From Hydrangea macrophylla (Eukaryota; Streptophyta; Magnoliopsida; Cornales; Hydrangeaceae): a stretch of 64,000 bases of DNA. The position numbers and the translations under genes were made by a program. The stretch covers positions 137,678,859 through 137,742,858 of the forward strand of contig CM066988.1 of the NCBI GenBank assembly GCA_033977485.1, written 5' to 3'. The notes beneath the pieces are model-generated. The model was not told the origin of the DNA. It saw nothing but the letters and a program-made list of their open reading frames with translations, and ran no database searches. Below, one piece after another: positions 10,852 to 20,272 of the stretch (position 1 is its first letter; each line of letters starts with the position of its first letter).

Positions 10852-11150
10852 GTATTGGCTGAAGATGCTCTCAGTTTCTATTGAATGCGATCCTAGGGCA
10901 TAAAAGTACGAGTTAACAAGTGTTTCTCACCTTGGACTTGTTGGCCTAGGTTTTGGCGGATATAGTTTCTATTCATTGAACTGAGTTGCAAATTCTAAAC
11001 TAAGAAAATGGAGAACTCTAACTTCAATTTTTTCACTAGGCATTTTATTTATTTATTTCATTTTTTTTTAGAGGGGTGGGGTTAGGGTGTTTCAAAAATC
11101 AAACTAACCTTAATCGAGAAAAATTGATAAAATCGACAACAACAATGTTA
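10852..11150. other. Spacer, no gene seen
   Basis: Begins with GGCTGAAGATGCTCTC (10858-10873), resembling the reversed terminus of GAGCATCTTCAGCC-type plant MITEs whose other half may lie at 9060-9145. The rest is AT-rich. Confidence 0.35.
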
Positions 11151-11304
11151 GGGGCACAAACAAATCTCACAAACACTTACACCCACAGTTTATCTCTCTC
11201 AGGGTGGCACTGTGGAGTTTACTGAAACTATTCGGATCCCACAGTGCCATTCAGGAGAGAGGTAGACTGTGGGTGTAAGTGTTTGTGAGATTTGTTTGTG
11301 TCCC
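11151..11304. mobile_element. MITE, 154 bp
   Basis: Nearly perfect inverted repeats of about 60 bp: GGGGCACAAACAAATCTCAC at the left and its complement ending GTTTGTGTCCC at 11304. The loop is about 30 bp and includes GGATCC. No clear TSD is visible, so the superfamily is unassigned. Confidence 0.8.
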
Positions 11305-11640
11305 AGATATTACCCAATTGACAAAATCAACCCAACTGAGGACATTTGGTCGGTTTTGAAATTTTTTGAAAAAGGTGGGGGCACAATTTCTATTTTCAAA
11401 TATGTTCAACCTTCACATTATGAATTTGTGATTGTGAAGGGTGGGTGTCGCGTGATGGAAAGAGCGTGGAGAAAATCATTCTCAGGAATCCAAAGACTGA
11501 TGTCGGCTGTGGTTTGGACGAGTGAGCTTAGGGGAGATTCTACAATGAAAGTGCGCCCACTGTATAATGATGTGGACTACATTTGGGGCAACGTATTGGT
11601 GGAGTCGTTGAGGAGCACTTTGTGAGTGATTTTTTTTTTT
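11305..11640 (+). other. Open frame of unknown meaning next to a MITE
   Basis: A plus-strand frame is open from 11269 to 11625 (118 codons); its first 12 codons lie in the MITE arm, so the ATG there is not native. The rest (for example VMERAWRKSFSGIQRLMSAV) matches no family I recognise. Composition is more balanced than the flanks. It could be a gene fragment; evidence for a real gene is weak. Confidence 0.25.
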
Positions 11641-12849
11641 TTTTATGGGTGCTGTGTGCTGATTGGTCACCACCATTATTTTTGTAGACAAATGTTGACA
11701 CTCTTTTTGCATAAAAAGTTCCCAAAGCATTGATTGGTGTTTGGTGAGAGCAAAATAAAAACCAAAAGAGAAAGAGAGGTTGAGAGTTTTTAGTTTTAAC
11801 TTCGGTGGGTTGATAAAATTAGAAATTTAAGTGTCAAACTTTAGTAATAATATAAAAATAAATTCAACATAGAATGTGACACATGTCACTCAATAAAATC
11901 CTGACCTAACTCGCCTGGGTGAGCAAAAGAGAGAAAGTTTATTTCCCTTTGGTACACTGAACTTTTCCATCTCAAAATGATTCAAAGGAAAAGAACAATA
12001 ACTCCCCAATTCACTTTAATTATTGTCCTTAAAAGGATAAATTCCTTGTACAAATATGTTAATACTAAAAATATAAATTAAGGCAAAAATAAGTAAAATT
12101 TGATTTTTTATTTTTATTTTTATTTGATTTTTTATTTTTATTTTTTATAGTTTGTTAAAAAGTGATTGAAAGAGAAAATTTAATTAATATTCATATATCG
12201 TCTAATGAAAATTCACTTAATATATATGCGATCTAAGTGAAATTTCACGAGATATGATATGAGGGATCTTAAAATAAAAATGACATAATGGATTTATATT
12301 CAAATTGCCCTAATAAAAAACGCTTAAAGTATTTAAAAGATAAAAAAAAAAAAAAAAACCAAATAACACTGGAAACTATCACTAGCATAAAATAATACTA
12401 CATATAGTAAATAATGTATTAGCAAATCTCATGTCATGCATGTGCTATACACATTTTAGGAATTGTTTGTGTTCGTGACAATATACAAAAACAAAAAAGT
12501 TTGTCGTGGCTGTGGGGTGGTGGTGGTCTCCTATTCGTTTCTAAAATTCAAAGGGGTCAAAATATGAAAAGTGATAATAAATTTGGACCTTTAAATTACC
12601 ACATATCATCATGGTCCACATGTCTCACATTTTGGATGGTTAAATATATAGTCATAATTAAAATAAAATCTAGACCATTAGATATTTTTTAAGGGAAAAG
12701 CATTCCTCCCTAGATCAATATGTAAATATATGCGTGTATATGTATATATACATATACATATGTATTTGACTATATACTCTAAGTTAAATAGGTAATGCTC
12801 TCCAAGAAAAAATAGGAGAAAGTAAGTTTAAACGACTTAGTCACATGGC
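11641..12849. other. AT-rich spacer
   Basis: Long A and T runs (11626-11644, 12339-12358), low complexity at 12100-12150 and an alternating TA/CA palindromic tract at 12725-12770. No supported gene or complete element. Confidence 0.5.
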
Positions 12850-12852
12850 TAA

Positions 12853-13136
12853 GGCTTAGTTTGGCCCCCTTTTGGTGCTTCTCCTTTTTTAAAGCACAAT
12901 TTCATGTTAATTCATTTGGTAACTAGTTTATGCGCTATGTAAAAATTGAACTTAGGGCTTTTTTGGGGGGAGCTTTTAAAAGCTCTAGAATGGAGCTTTT
13001 AAAAGCTCAAGGTGGCTTTTTGGTTTCATGGTATATTTTTGAAGAGTAGTGTGTCACTAGTACAAAATTATCAAACAACTTAGTAGTAAATTTCATAAGC
13101 TCCTTTTAAAAAGCCACATGGGGGCCAAACTAAGCC
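12853..13136. mobile_element. Tourist-like MITE copy 1 (284 bp)
   Basis: Ends GGCTTAGTTTGGCCCCC and GGGGGCCAAACTAAGCC, with a TAA TSD at 12850-12852 and 13137-13139. A 3-bp TAA/TTA target duplication is the PIF/Harbinger (Tourist) signature. A second copy in the opposite orientation lies at 13776-14037. Confidence 0.88.
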
Positions 13137-13430
13137 TAAGCATAATTATTAAATTCTTATTGTAGAAGCCTTTTAAATCTTCAATATGTTAGGACTAATT
13201 TTTTTTTAAAAAAATTAGAGTTACTTATGAGCATATAAAACTGATTTGTTCTCATATTGATGGGCTTCTATATTATTTTACAATTAACTTTTCAACCTGA
13301 GCAATGCACGTGATACATTTTTAAAATAGATTGAAAATAGAATTGAGTGGTGGTGAGAATGTTAAAATTACAAGTACATACATTAAACCGGTTAAAAATG
13401 TTTGAAAATTTGTGATGCCGAATTTTTAGG

Positions 13431-13670
13431 GTTTTTTTTTTGTATTTATAAAAATACTCACCTGGATTATGGTTGGATACACACACACCCTTAACCCAAC
13501 CCAACCCCAAAGTCCCACACTGGACCACAACAAAGCCCAACTAGGGTCACTCATTCCGACTGAAAAACAAACATGGGGACAAGCAAAGACTCCCCCAAAG
13601 GAGAGTCGAACCCTCATTCTCCCTATTGGAGAGAAAAATGTCATACCATTTGGGCAAAGTCCGCTTGGTA
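13431..13670 (-). mobile_element. tRNA-derived SINE (240 bp)
   Basis: On the minus strand the head starts TACCAAGCGGACTTTGCCC at 13670. It carries an A-box-like TTGCCCAAATGG and a B-box GGGTTCGACTC (around 13596-13606), and the 3' end is an A-run (T-run 13431-13441 on the plus strand). An 11-bp TSD, GAATTTTTAGG, flanks it at 13420-13430 and 13671-13681. These are the defining parts of a pol III SINE. Not a functional tRNA gene: no cloverleaf. Confidence 0.88.
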
Positions 13671-13775
13671 GAATTTTTAGGTTTAAACCTTTTAAATAAT
13701 TATGTACCTATATCGAAAAAGCAAATGAAAATTTTAAGATGGAAAGTGCAAAAATAAACTAAAAAATCACACTAA

Positions 13776-14037
13776 GGCTTAGTTTGGCTCCCACGTTGCT
13801 TTTTAAAAGGAGCTAATGAAATTTATTACTAAGTTTTTTGATAATTTTATACAAGTGACATACTACTCTTTGAAAAAACATCATGAAACTAAAAAGCAAC
13901 CTAGAGCTTTTAAAAGCTCTCCCCAAAAAAGTCCTAAGTACAATTTTTGCAAAGCTCATAAACTAATTACCAAATAAATTAACATGAAATTATATTTCAA
14001 AAAATGAGAAGCACCAAAGTGGGAACCAAACTAAGCT
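13776..14037. mobile_element. Tourist-like MITE copy 2 (262 bp), inverted relative to copy 1
   Basis: Ends GGCTTAGTTTGGCTCCC and CCAAACTAAGCT, with TAA TSDs at 13773-13775 and 14038-14040. Its interior aligns with the reverse complement of 12853-13136 (shared GAGCTTTTAAAAGCTC-type palindrome near 13900). Both copies flank the SINE. Confidence 0.87.
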
Positions 14038-14040
14038 TAA

Positions 14041-14884
14041 ATGTAAATGTAGGATATGAACACTTGAGCCCCAAATTGTCCTTTTTTTTTTTTTTTTATT
14101 TATAAACGAATTTGGAAGAAAAGATCACTTTACTTGCACAACCATCATTGGTGCAACATGCAAATGATGTTTGATGAAAAAAACAGAACAAAAGGTAAGA
14201 AAAAAGGTATACCTGCATTGTATGTTATATATAGTAGCATAGATAATGGTTTTATCAACTTCACTCTGTAAGCATTAATATACAGGTTTAGAAACAAATA
14301 TATAAGACATCCAAATATTTGTCATTCCAACCAAATTCTTGGTAGTCCAAGTTGGGAGCGGACCAAAACAGGGGGTGTTCTACTCTCTTAGTTTTGTGTT
14401 CAAAACTCCTCATGGGTAAATATTAAGGATTTGGCCAGGGCCTTTGGCCTCCCAAAGGGAGGTTAGGGGTTCGAAATCCTCCAGGGGTCGTTTAAGCTAG
14501 TTGGAGGGATGGATCTCAAGATGAACTTTAAAAATGTCCAGCTTGGTGTGGGTTCAGATCCTACCACTAGCTTGCCTCCCTGATTTACCTGGTGCGTGTG
14601 TTGTGGGGTCGGTGCACGTGCTCGGGGTTTGCCCATTGTTCTACTCCGATAAAAACGACAATAGGTATCGATCCCAAAGTCGCGGAGGACAGACATGGGG
14701 ATTTGTCTTCGTATTCCAAAAAAAAATAAAAAATTTATTTGTCATTCCTAATTATTCTAAAGCAACCGACCATAATGAGTGGAAAGAAAGCCAGGTTCCT
14801 AATTCATCTGTAGAAGTTGTTGAGGCAATGCAATGAATATGAATGGAGACTGGAGAGACAACATACAGAGTAAATCCTCACATA
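14041..14884. other. Spacer with possible SINE-like block
   Basis: Contains a poly-T run (14083-14098). At 14345-14690 several B-box-like words appear (GTGTTCAAAACTCC near 14396, GGTTCGAAATCC near 14468, GGTTCAGATCC near 14550), hinting at one or more degraded tRNA-derived SINEs, but no A-box pair, tail or TSD could be fixed. Confidence 0.35.
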
Positions 14885-15256
14885 CAGTGGCGGAGCCAGG
14901 AATAAAAGTTTGGGGGGGCCGTGTACAGAGGCTTAGAATTACACGGGGGTTCGGGGGCAGCGCCCCTGAGGCAAAATTTTTTGGGTCTACTCATAAACTC
15001 GCCGTTGCATGTAAAACTTAATGATGGTAAAACAATTTGGGACCAAACTGACACATGTGACAAACTACAAGGTTGTAAAATGTATTTAATCCTTCTTATT
15101 TTTAGCCTTACCAATATTTTTTTGGGGGTTATATAATAATCATACTATTTTTGGGGGGGGGGCCAATCTAAATAAAATTTGAAAATTTTCAAAATTATAC
15201 ATACAAAAAATACAATTTTGAAAAATCTTGGGGGGGCCCCCCTGCCTCCGCCCCTG
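14885..15256. mobile_element. hAT-type MITE with CAGTGGCGGAGCCAGG end
   Basis: Ends CAGTGGCGGAGCCAGG and, reversed, CAGGGGCGGAGGCAGG. The 8-bp TSD CTCACATA lies at 14877-14884 and 15257-15264. G-runs lie next to both termini. It contains GGGGGCAGCGCCCC (14954-14967). No transposase. Confidence 0.9.
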
Positions 15257-15369
15257 CTCACATACATAATATATCCTCACATGACATGATGGAATGAAGA
15301 TTTATTAAATAGTTGGCCTTCTCGATCTAGCAGTTTGGACTTGTTGATTTGCACTCTTGGAGAATATCT

Positions 15370-15582
15370 TATTAGAGTTAGCTATTAGAATTATTAGTTT
15401 TATTAGCTTTCAGGTAGTTTAGTCTTTTACTTTCTATTAGGGTAATATTGTATACCTAGATATACTATTATTGTCTCTTCTTTTCTATTCTATTCATTCA
15501 TTCAATTTTTGTGTTATGAGAAACTCTAGCTCTCTTTTCTCTTTTCCCTTTGTTGTTTTCTTGATTATTTAATATATTCACA
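15370..15582 (+). mobile_element. Copia-A 5' LTR
   Basis: 213 bp, TATTAGAGTTAGCTATTAG to ATATATTCACA; pairs with 48583-48802. By eye roughly ten differences from the 3' LTR, the most diverged pair in the window. Confidence 0.82.
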
Positions 15583-15594
15583 TGGTATCAGAGC
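15583..15594 (+). promoter_or_regulatory. Copia-A primer binding site
   Basis: TGGTATCAGAGC directly after the 5' LTR is complementary to the 3' end of initiator tRNA-Met, the usual minus-strand primer of plant copia elements. Confidence 0.9.
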
Positions 15595-15841
15595 AGGTAA
15601 GAAAATCTCATCCACGATTTTCGCAGGTTCGGGGCGGAGCCTTGAATTATTTTTTTCCCGGATGATTCTGGTTGGTTTTTGAATTTCTCACTGATTCAGA
15701 TTCGTATTTGGATCGATCTCGCACTAATTCGCGCTCGTTTTTGGATCTGTCCCTGATTCTGGTTCGTTTGTTTTGTGTTTTTGGATCTGTTTTTTATTTT
15801 GGTTCATTTGTTTTGTGTTATTTAATTGCTTCATTTTCATA

Positions 15842-16451
15842 ATGGCTGCTGAACGCGATGATTCGCTTCAAGCGATTAGTGTTAAACTCGATGGAAAGAA
15901 TTTTGCATATTGGAATTATGTGATGAAAAATTTTCTGAAGGGGAAGAAGATATGGGGTTATATCAATAGAGATTTTAGTAAATCTACGAATGAGCAGGCT
16001 GATAAATTTGCAGAATTGCTAGATGTTTGGGAAACAAACAATTCAAAAATCATTACTTGGATCAACAACTCTGTTGTTCCCGCGATAAGTATGCAATTGA
16101 CAAAGTTTAAATATGCAAAGGAGGTGTGGAATCATTTGGCTAAATTATTTACACAGTCCAATTTTACAAAAAGGTACCAATTAAAGTGTGATATTCGTGC
16201 CCTTGAACAAAAAAAATTGAGTATTTAGGAGTTCTATTCTACAATGATAGATTTTTGGGATCAGTTGGCTCTTATGGAGTCGCCCGAATTGCTGGCGTTT
16301 TCACCATATATCGCTAGTAGGGAGGAACAATGTCTGGTTCAGTTTTTGATGGCTCTACGTGATGATTTTGAGGGCATTCATGGGTCCATTCTCCATCGTA
16401 GCCCACTTTCGTCAGTTGATTATGTTGTCCATGAGTTAGTAGCCAAGGAAA
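15842..16451 (+). pseudogene. Copia-A gag, N-terminal part
   Basis: Start chosen at 15842 (MAAERDDSLQ), shortly after the leader; an upstream in-frame ATG at 15773 encodes only a Phe-rich leader-like stretch. The sequence matches copia gag of the UBN2 type (FAYWNYVMKNFLKGKKIWGY, then WNHLAKLF, then FLMALRDDFEGIHGSIL). An in-frame TAG at 16226-16228 breaks it. At 16452 the frame is cut by Copia-B; it resumes at 39746. Confidence 0.85.
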
Positions 16452-17776
16452 TGTTAGGGATATATACTAAAAGTCATGCTTTATGTAGTTGATTTATTAT
16501 TCATTTAATAAAATCAGTTAATCCATTTTTTTTATGAGAATCTGTGTGGGCAATGTTTGTATTATATTATTTATTTAATATTATGCATGCATGCCTCTCA
16601 TTCTATATAGTAGGTGGTTTGGTGTGTAGAGTTCGGCTTACACACGGAAGATCAGGCCATCAAATATTATAGAATGTAAGATTTTGGTTTACAGTCTTAG
16701 ATGGGATTGGACACATCATCGGTAGGACTGCAGCATGGTGTTGTAGTAGGTTTGTCTTGACTACGGAAAGTGGTATAGTTTCAACTCACTATGCTGGTAC
16801 ACTTTGTGTATTAAACGGGACTGACTTGGGGTAATTATCTTTATACTGACTTATAAGATAATTAATACCTCATGGCTATTATGAGTGCTTATGCTCTAAA
16901 TCCTAAGTTAATTTGTAGACACGTGCATTTGATATTTACACTTTGATCCCTAAAAGGGTGAGATCCTTAAATGGGTCAATATCTCATTGGATTGGGTGAC
17001 AATATTAATTGTGTGGTGGATATTAATTAATGATGGAATCCATGTCTCAATTTTGGGATTGATGATATCCCCTTGAGAAAGCATATAAGTTTTGATTATG
17101 TCAAATCTTGCAGGTGGATTTTGTATCCGACATATCAGATAAGTTAAGCAAAGGATCTCAAGGAATTTTAAGAAATTAATTAAATATGATTGTCAGTAAT
17201 TATATTTAATTAATGGATATATGTAATCTTAACATGGGGAGATAATAAGCATTTAATAACATGGAGCTCGAAATATATTTTTGAGATAAGGGTAGGAGTG
17301 CAATTATAATTCTTTAGTGGTATGAATTATAATTTATGGAAATAGGAATCTGATTCAGTTCGAATTAGGATTTCCTAATTTCATAAGGAAGCCTATTCCT
17401 TATTGACTTCTTATGGTCCCTATTGTAGCCTATATATATGTTGCTTTGGCTCTCTCCTCAGTTAGCGTTTTTCTATATAGAGAATTATAATTCGGAATAG
17501 AAAAGAGAGCGTAAAAGAGGGAGAGCAGAAAACAGAAAGGATTTCGAAAGAGCCCACACTCAGTTCGATATTCTGGCAGGAAAGGAATACGGTAGAAGAT
17601 CGCGAGCTGTTATCGAGCCCGTGTTCTCGATTCATCTACTACAGCAATCCGTTTTAGCAGTTTAATATAACTCTAGTTCCGCCCTTGTAGGGTTATTGTA
17701 GTTTTCACGTAATTTTTTTTTGCAGTACCAACTTATACGCACTGTCAATGGATTCTGGGAACGTAGTTTCCTAACA
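16452..17776 (+). mobile_element. Copia-B 5' LTR
   Basis: TGTTAGGGATATATAC to TTTCCTAACA, 1325 bp. A TATA-like CTATATATATG lies near 17431 and the R/U5 region carries GAGAGCG- and AGAGGGAGAGC-rich leader sequence. Confidence 0.93.
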
Positions 17777-17777
17777 G

Positions 17778-17789
17778 TGGTATCAGAGC
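17778..17789 (+). promoter_or_regulatory. Copia-B primer binding site
   Basis: TGGTATCAGAGC one base after the LTR end; initiator tRNA-Met type. Confidence 0.9.
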
Positions 17790-18455
17790 AACGTTGATTC
17801 TGCGTATGGGTTGGACGCAACCATGTTGTCCAATAAAACAGATCTTATGCGTGTTTTGATGGATGGATAGAACGTAGAACTGTGCTAACCCCTGTTTTGC
17901 AGCGTTCTTATTCCACTATTATGGTCACTGATTTTGTCACACCCGTTCTAGAATTTCATGGTTTTAAAACATGCATAAATTGAGATTGTGGAATTATTAA
18001 TGTTATTAATAATTTGATTGAGTTGAGTTGACGTGAGTCAACGGTGAGGTGTCTAGTGGAGACACGAGGAATTGGTAACACCTGTTGCATTGGCATGATT
18101 AAATGACATTTATATGACTTAGATGTTATTTGACTTTATCTGGTATTTTGTGAATAGTAAATTTTACCTGTGTTTGGTAAATTGTAGTAATCTTTGATAT
18201 TGTTATATATTGATTTGAGAACTGTGGTGAGAACGTGAGTGTCACGCTAATTAAAAAGGTAGGTTGTGTAGAGATTCCACAGATTTTAGTTTTCGGACGT
18301 TATTTTTGGACCCAAACGGAACTTAGTCGAAAACTTTTGAAATTTATAGTTTTCACTCGTAAAGGCATAAAATGGACGGGTGCGAAGTTTCGAGATCTAA
18401 TTAGAAGTTTTGAGAAACTTGCGGGGAGGTAAACGTAAATTCCCGAAAGATTGCC

Positions 18456-18464
18456 TATATATAG
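18456..18464 (+). promoter_or_regulatory. Gypsy-C LTR TATA box
   Basis: TATATATAG followed about 35 bp later by CTCATCC and the GAGAGAGGAGAGAG leader. The 3' LTR copy is at 25344-25352. Confidence 0.6.
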
Positions 18465-19023
18465 ATTGAGATGAGATTTCAATCTCATCCAAACTCCTAA
18501 ATATCTAGAGAGAGGAGAGAGAAGGGAGATTTAGTCGCCACGGGCTTTGCGACGCCGATCGACGACCGTTCGTCCGTCAGATTTTCTCCAGATTTCAGAT
18601 TTGAACTCGTGGAGGTAAGACCTACGTTTTGATACCACTTAGGTCATGTTTGGCCAAGTTTTGTAAAAATCTTAATTTTGGACTTTTGGGAAAAATCAGG
18701 TAAAACTTGTAGGAATCGTACCAAATTCAAAATCCAGCGATTATTTAGCCTCCCAGTCAATCCTTCAAAGTTTGAAGAGATTCGCACGAGGTATGAATTC
18801 TAGATCTATGAAATATATGGATTTTCATGTTTTGGACATCACTTTTAATATTCTTGGATCCGGGCGAAATTCATGTATTAGTTAGGCCCGTTAATTATGC
18901 ACGTGAAATTATGACAAAAGCACGTATAACTGTTTATGTGAGCATGTTATGTGTCTACTTGGGTCAAAGGGGAGTTTGGTGCAAATTCATGCCGGAGTAA
19001 GCTTCTCGATGTTTGAGAATTTT

Positions 19024-19150
19024 GGTAGCGACGGCTACTGTGCATGGTTGTAGGCTTGGACTTGCCATGGCACTGGTGGGATGTAATGGTTGTAGGCTTG
19101 GACTTGCCATTGACATCGCGGTTTAAGGCTTGGACTTGCCGCTACCGGAT
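19024..19150 (+). repeat. Hairpin run with variable stems and a constant loop (Gypsy-C LTR)
   Basis: GTAGC-GACG-GCTAC (19025-19038) precedes three tandem units sharing the loop AGGCTTGGACTTG. Unit stems are GTGCATGG/CCATGGCAC, TGTAATGG/CCATTGACA and CATCGCGG/CCGC..GATG. Loop sequence is constant while stems change with pairing kept. The copy in the 3' LTR is at 25912-26038. Confidence 0.75.
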
Positions 19151-19554
19151 GAATGCGTACCACTCACCCTAGAGACTATTTTTATGTGTTTTAGATGCTT
19201 AAACCATGAACTGTCATATAAGCATACATTTAGAATTGTACGCTCAGCATATAGCTGAGCAGTGGAGATGTACTCCATTGCAGGTAAGAAGAAGGACAAG
19301 AAGAAGCGCGATGAGTGAGGCCGATGAATGCCGGGGATAACACTTGTATATGTTTTTGTTTTAAATCCTAAACTTGTGTAAGGATTGGTAATATGTTGTA
19401 ATGGAATCATAGATTAGTCCTGCAGTACTGTAATCGTGTAATTGAATGTCTGTAATTATGTTTTAATGCGTCAGAATCAGTTGTGGTTGTGATTGTTATT
19501 GGTATTGAGTAGTAGGACTTGTTAATTTCCAACACAGGACTGCCAGCAGAGAAG

Positions 19555-19829
19555 CAGTCGACTGAACCCCCTGATCAGTCGACTGGACCTCGTGTATTTG
19601 GGTTACTGTGAGTGATTATCAGAGAAGCAGTCGACTGGACCCCTTGGACAGTCGACTGAACACTGTTGACTTTAGCTACTGCCTCCTTCGATTGAAAAGC
19701 AGTCGACTGGTTTCAGAAAGCAGTCGACTGGGCAGTCGACTGGACCTCTGCTGAGATTTAGGGTTTTGGTTCTGCTTGACACAGTCGATGGAGCAGTCGA
19801 CTGGACCCTAGTGCAGTCGACTGGGCAGT
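19555..19829. repeat. CAGTCGACTG palindrome array (Gypsy-C LTR)
   Basis: Nine perfect CAGTCGACTG palindromes and two one-base variants in about 275 bp, with unequal spacers (11 to over 50 bp). Identical in the 3' LTR at 26443-26717. Spacers are not uniform and the motif is only 10 bp, so this is not a tandem satellite. Confidence 0.93.
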
Positions 19830-20074
19830 CAACTGAGCCTCTGTTTTTCAAAACTGTTTTCTTTTGAAATGTTTTCCTTTGGCCAAAACTTTTTATAACT
19901 CTGTTTTCAATGTATTTTACAATACAGAGGGGAACGTTTTCCTAAGTTTTAAACTACCAGGGTTGTTTTATAGAAGTTCTTTCCGCTGCGTATTATTAGA
20001 TGATGTTGGATGAGCCTTGGTGGCGTGCCACGTGTCCTATTTCCACGCGTAGTGGGATGGGTCGTGACATTTAT

Positions 20075-20086
20075 TGGTATCAGAGC
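20075..20086 (+). promoter_or_regulatory. Gypsy-C primer binding site
   Basis: TGGTATCAGAGC five bases after the LTR end, complementary to the initiator tRNA-Met 3' end. Confidence 0.92.
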
Positions 20087-20272
20087 TAGAGGTAACAAAA
20101 CTTTGGGAACGTTCGACGACGAGTGGAGTGTTGAGTGATTTGCCACATGTTTTCAATTGCATTCATGCATCTTAGAGATGTTTGATGCATATGGATGATG
20201 TTTTACATACATATTATTGTTATTGTTGTACATGCATAGTGTTTATGCATTGAGAACTACAGGACTATAATC

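Larger units (their letters stand above)
17935..20069 (+). mobile_element. Gypsy-C 5' LTR
   Basis: TGTCACACCCGTTC to GGGTCGTGACA. Order inside: TATATATAG (18456-18464), donor-like GAG|GTAAGA (18615-18620), hairpin run (19024-19150), AGC/GCT hairpin (19241-19259), acceptor-like GCAG (19280-19283), palindrome array (19555-19829). Differences from the 3' LTR noted: T/C near 17949, G/A near 18122, G/A near 18687, G/A near 18828, T/C near 19328 and G/T near 20047. Confidence 0.96.

Noticed and set aside
13580..13670. tRNA gene
   Set aside because: Box A and B-like words exist but no cloverleaf or anticodon arm; they belong to the SINE head.
13469..13699. 76-codon plus-strand ORF
   Set aside because: It lies across a minus-strand SINE with TSD and tail; not a gene.
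18235..18488. Small ORFs conserved between 18235-18488 and 25123-25376
   Set aside because: Perfect repetition is due to the two LTRs of Gypsy-C; position is at the promoter and no coding signal is seen.
19555..19829. CRISPR-like array
   Set aside because: Repeats are 10-bp palindromes with irregular spacers in a plant LTR, present identically in both LTRs; no cas genes and no fixed unit length.
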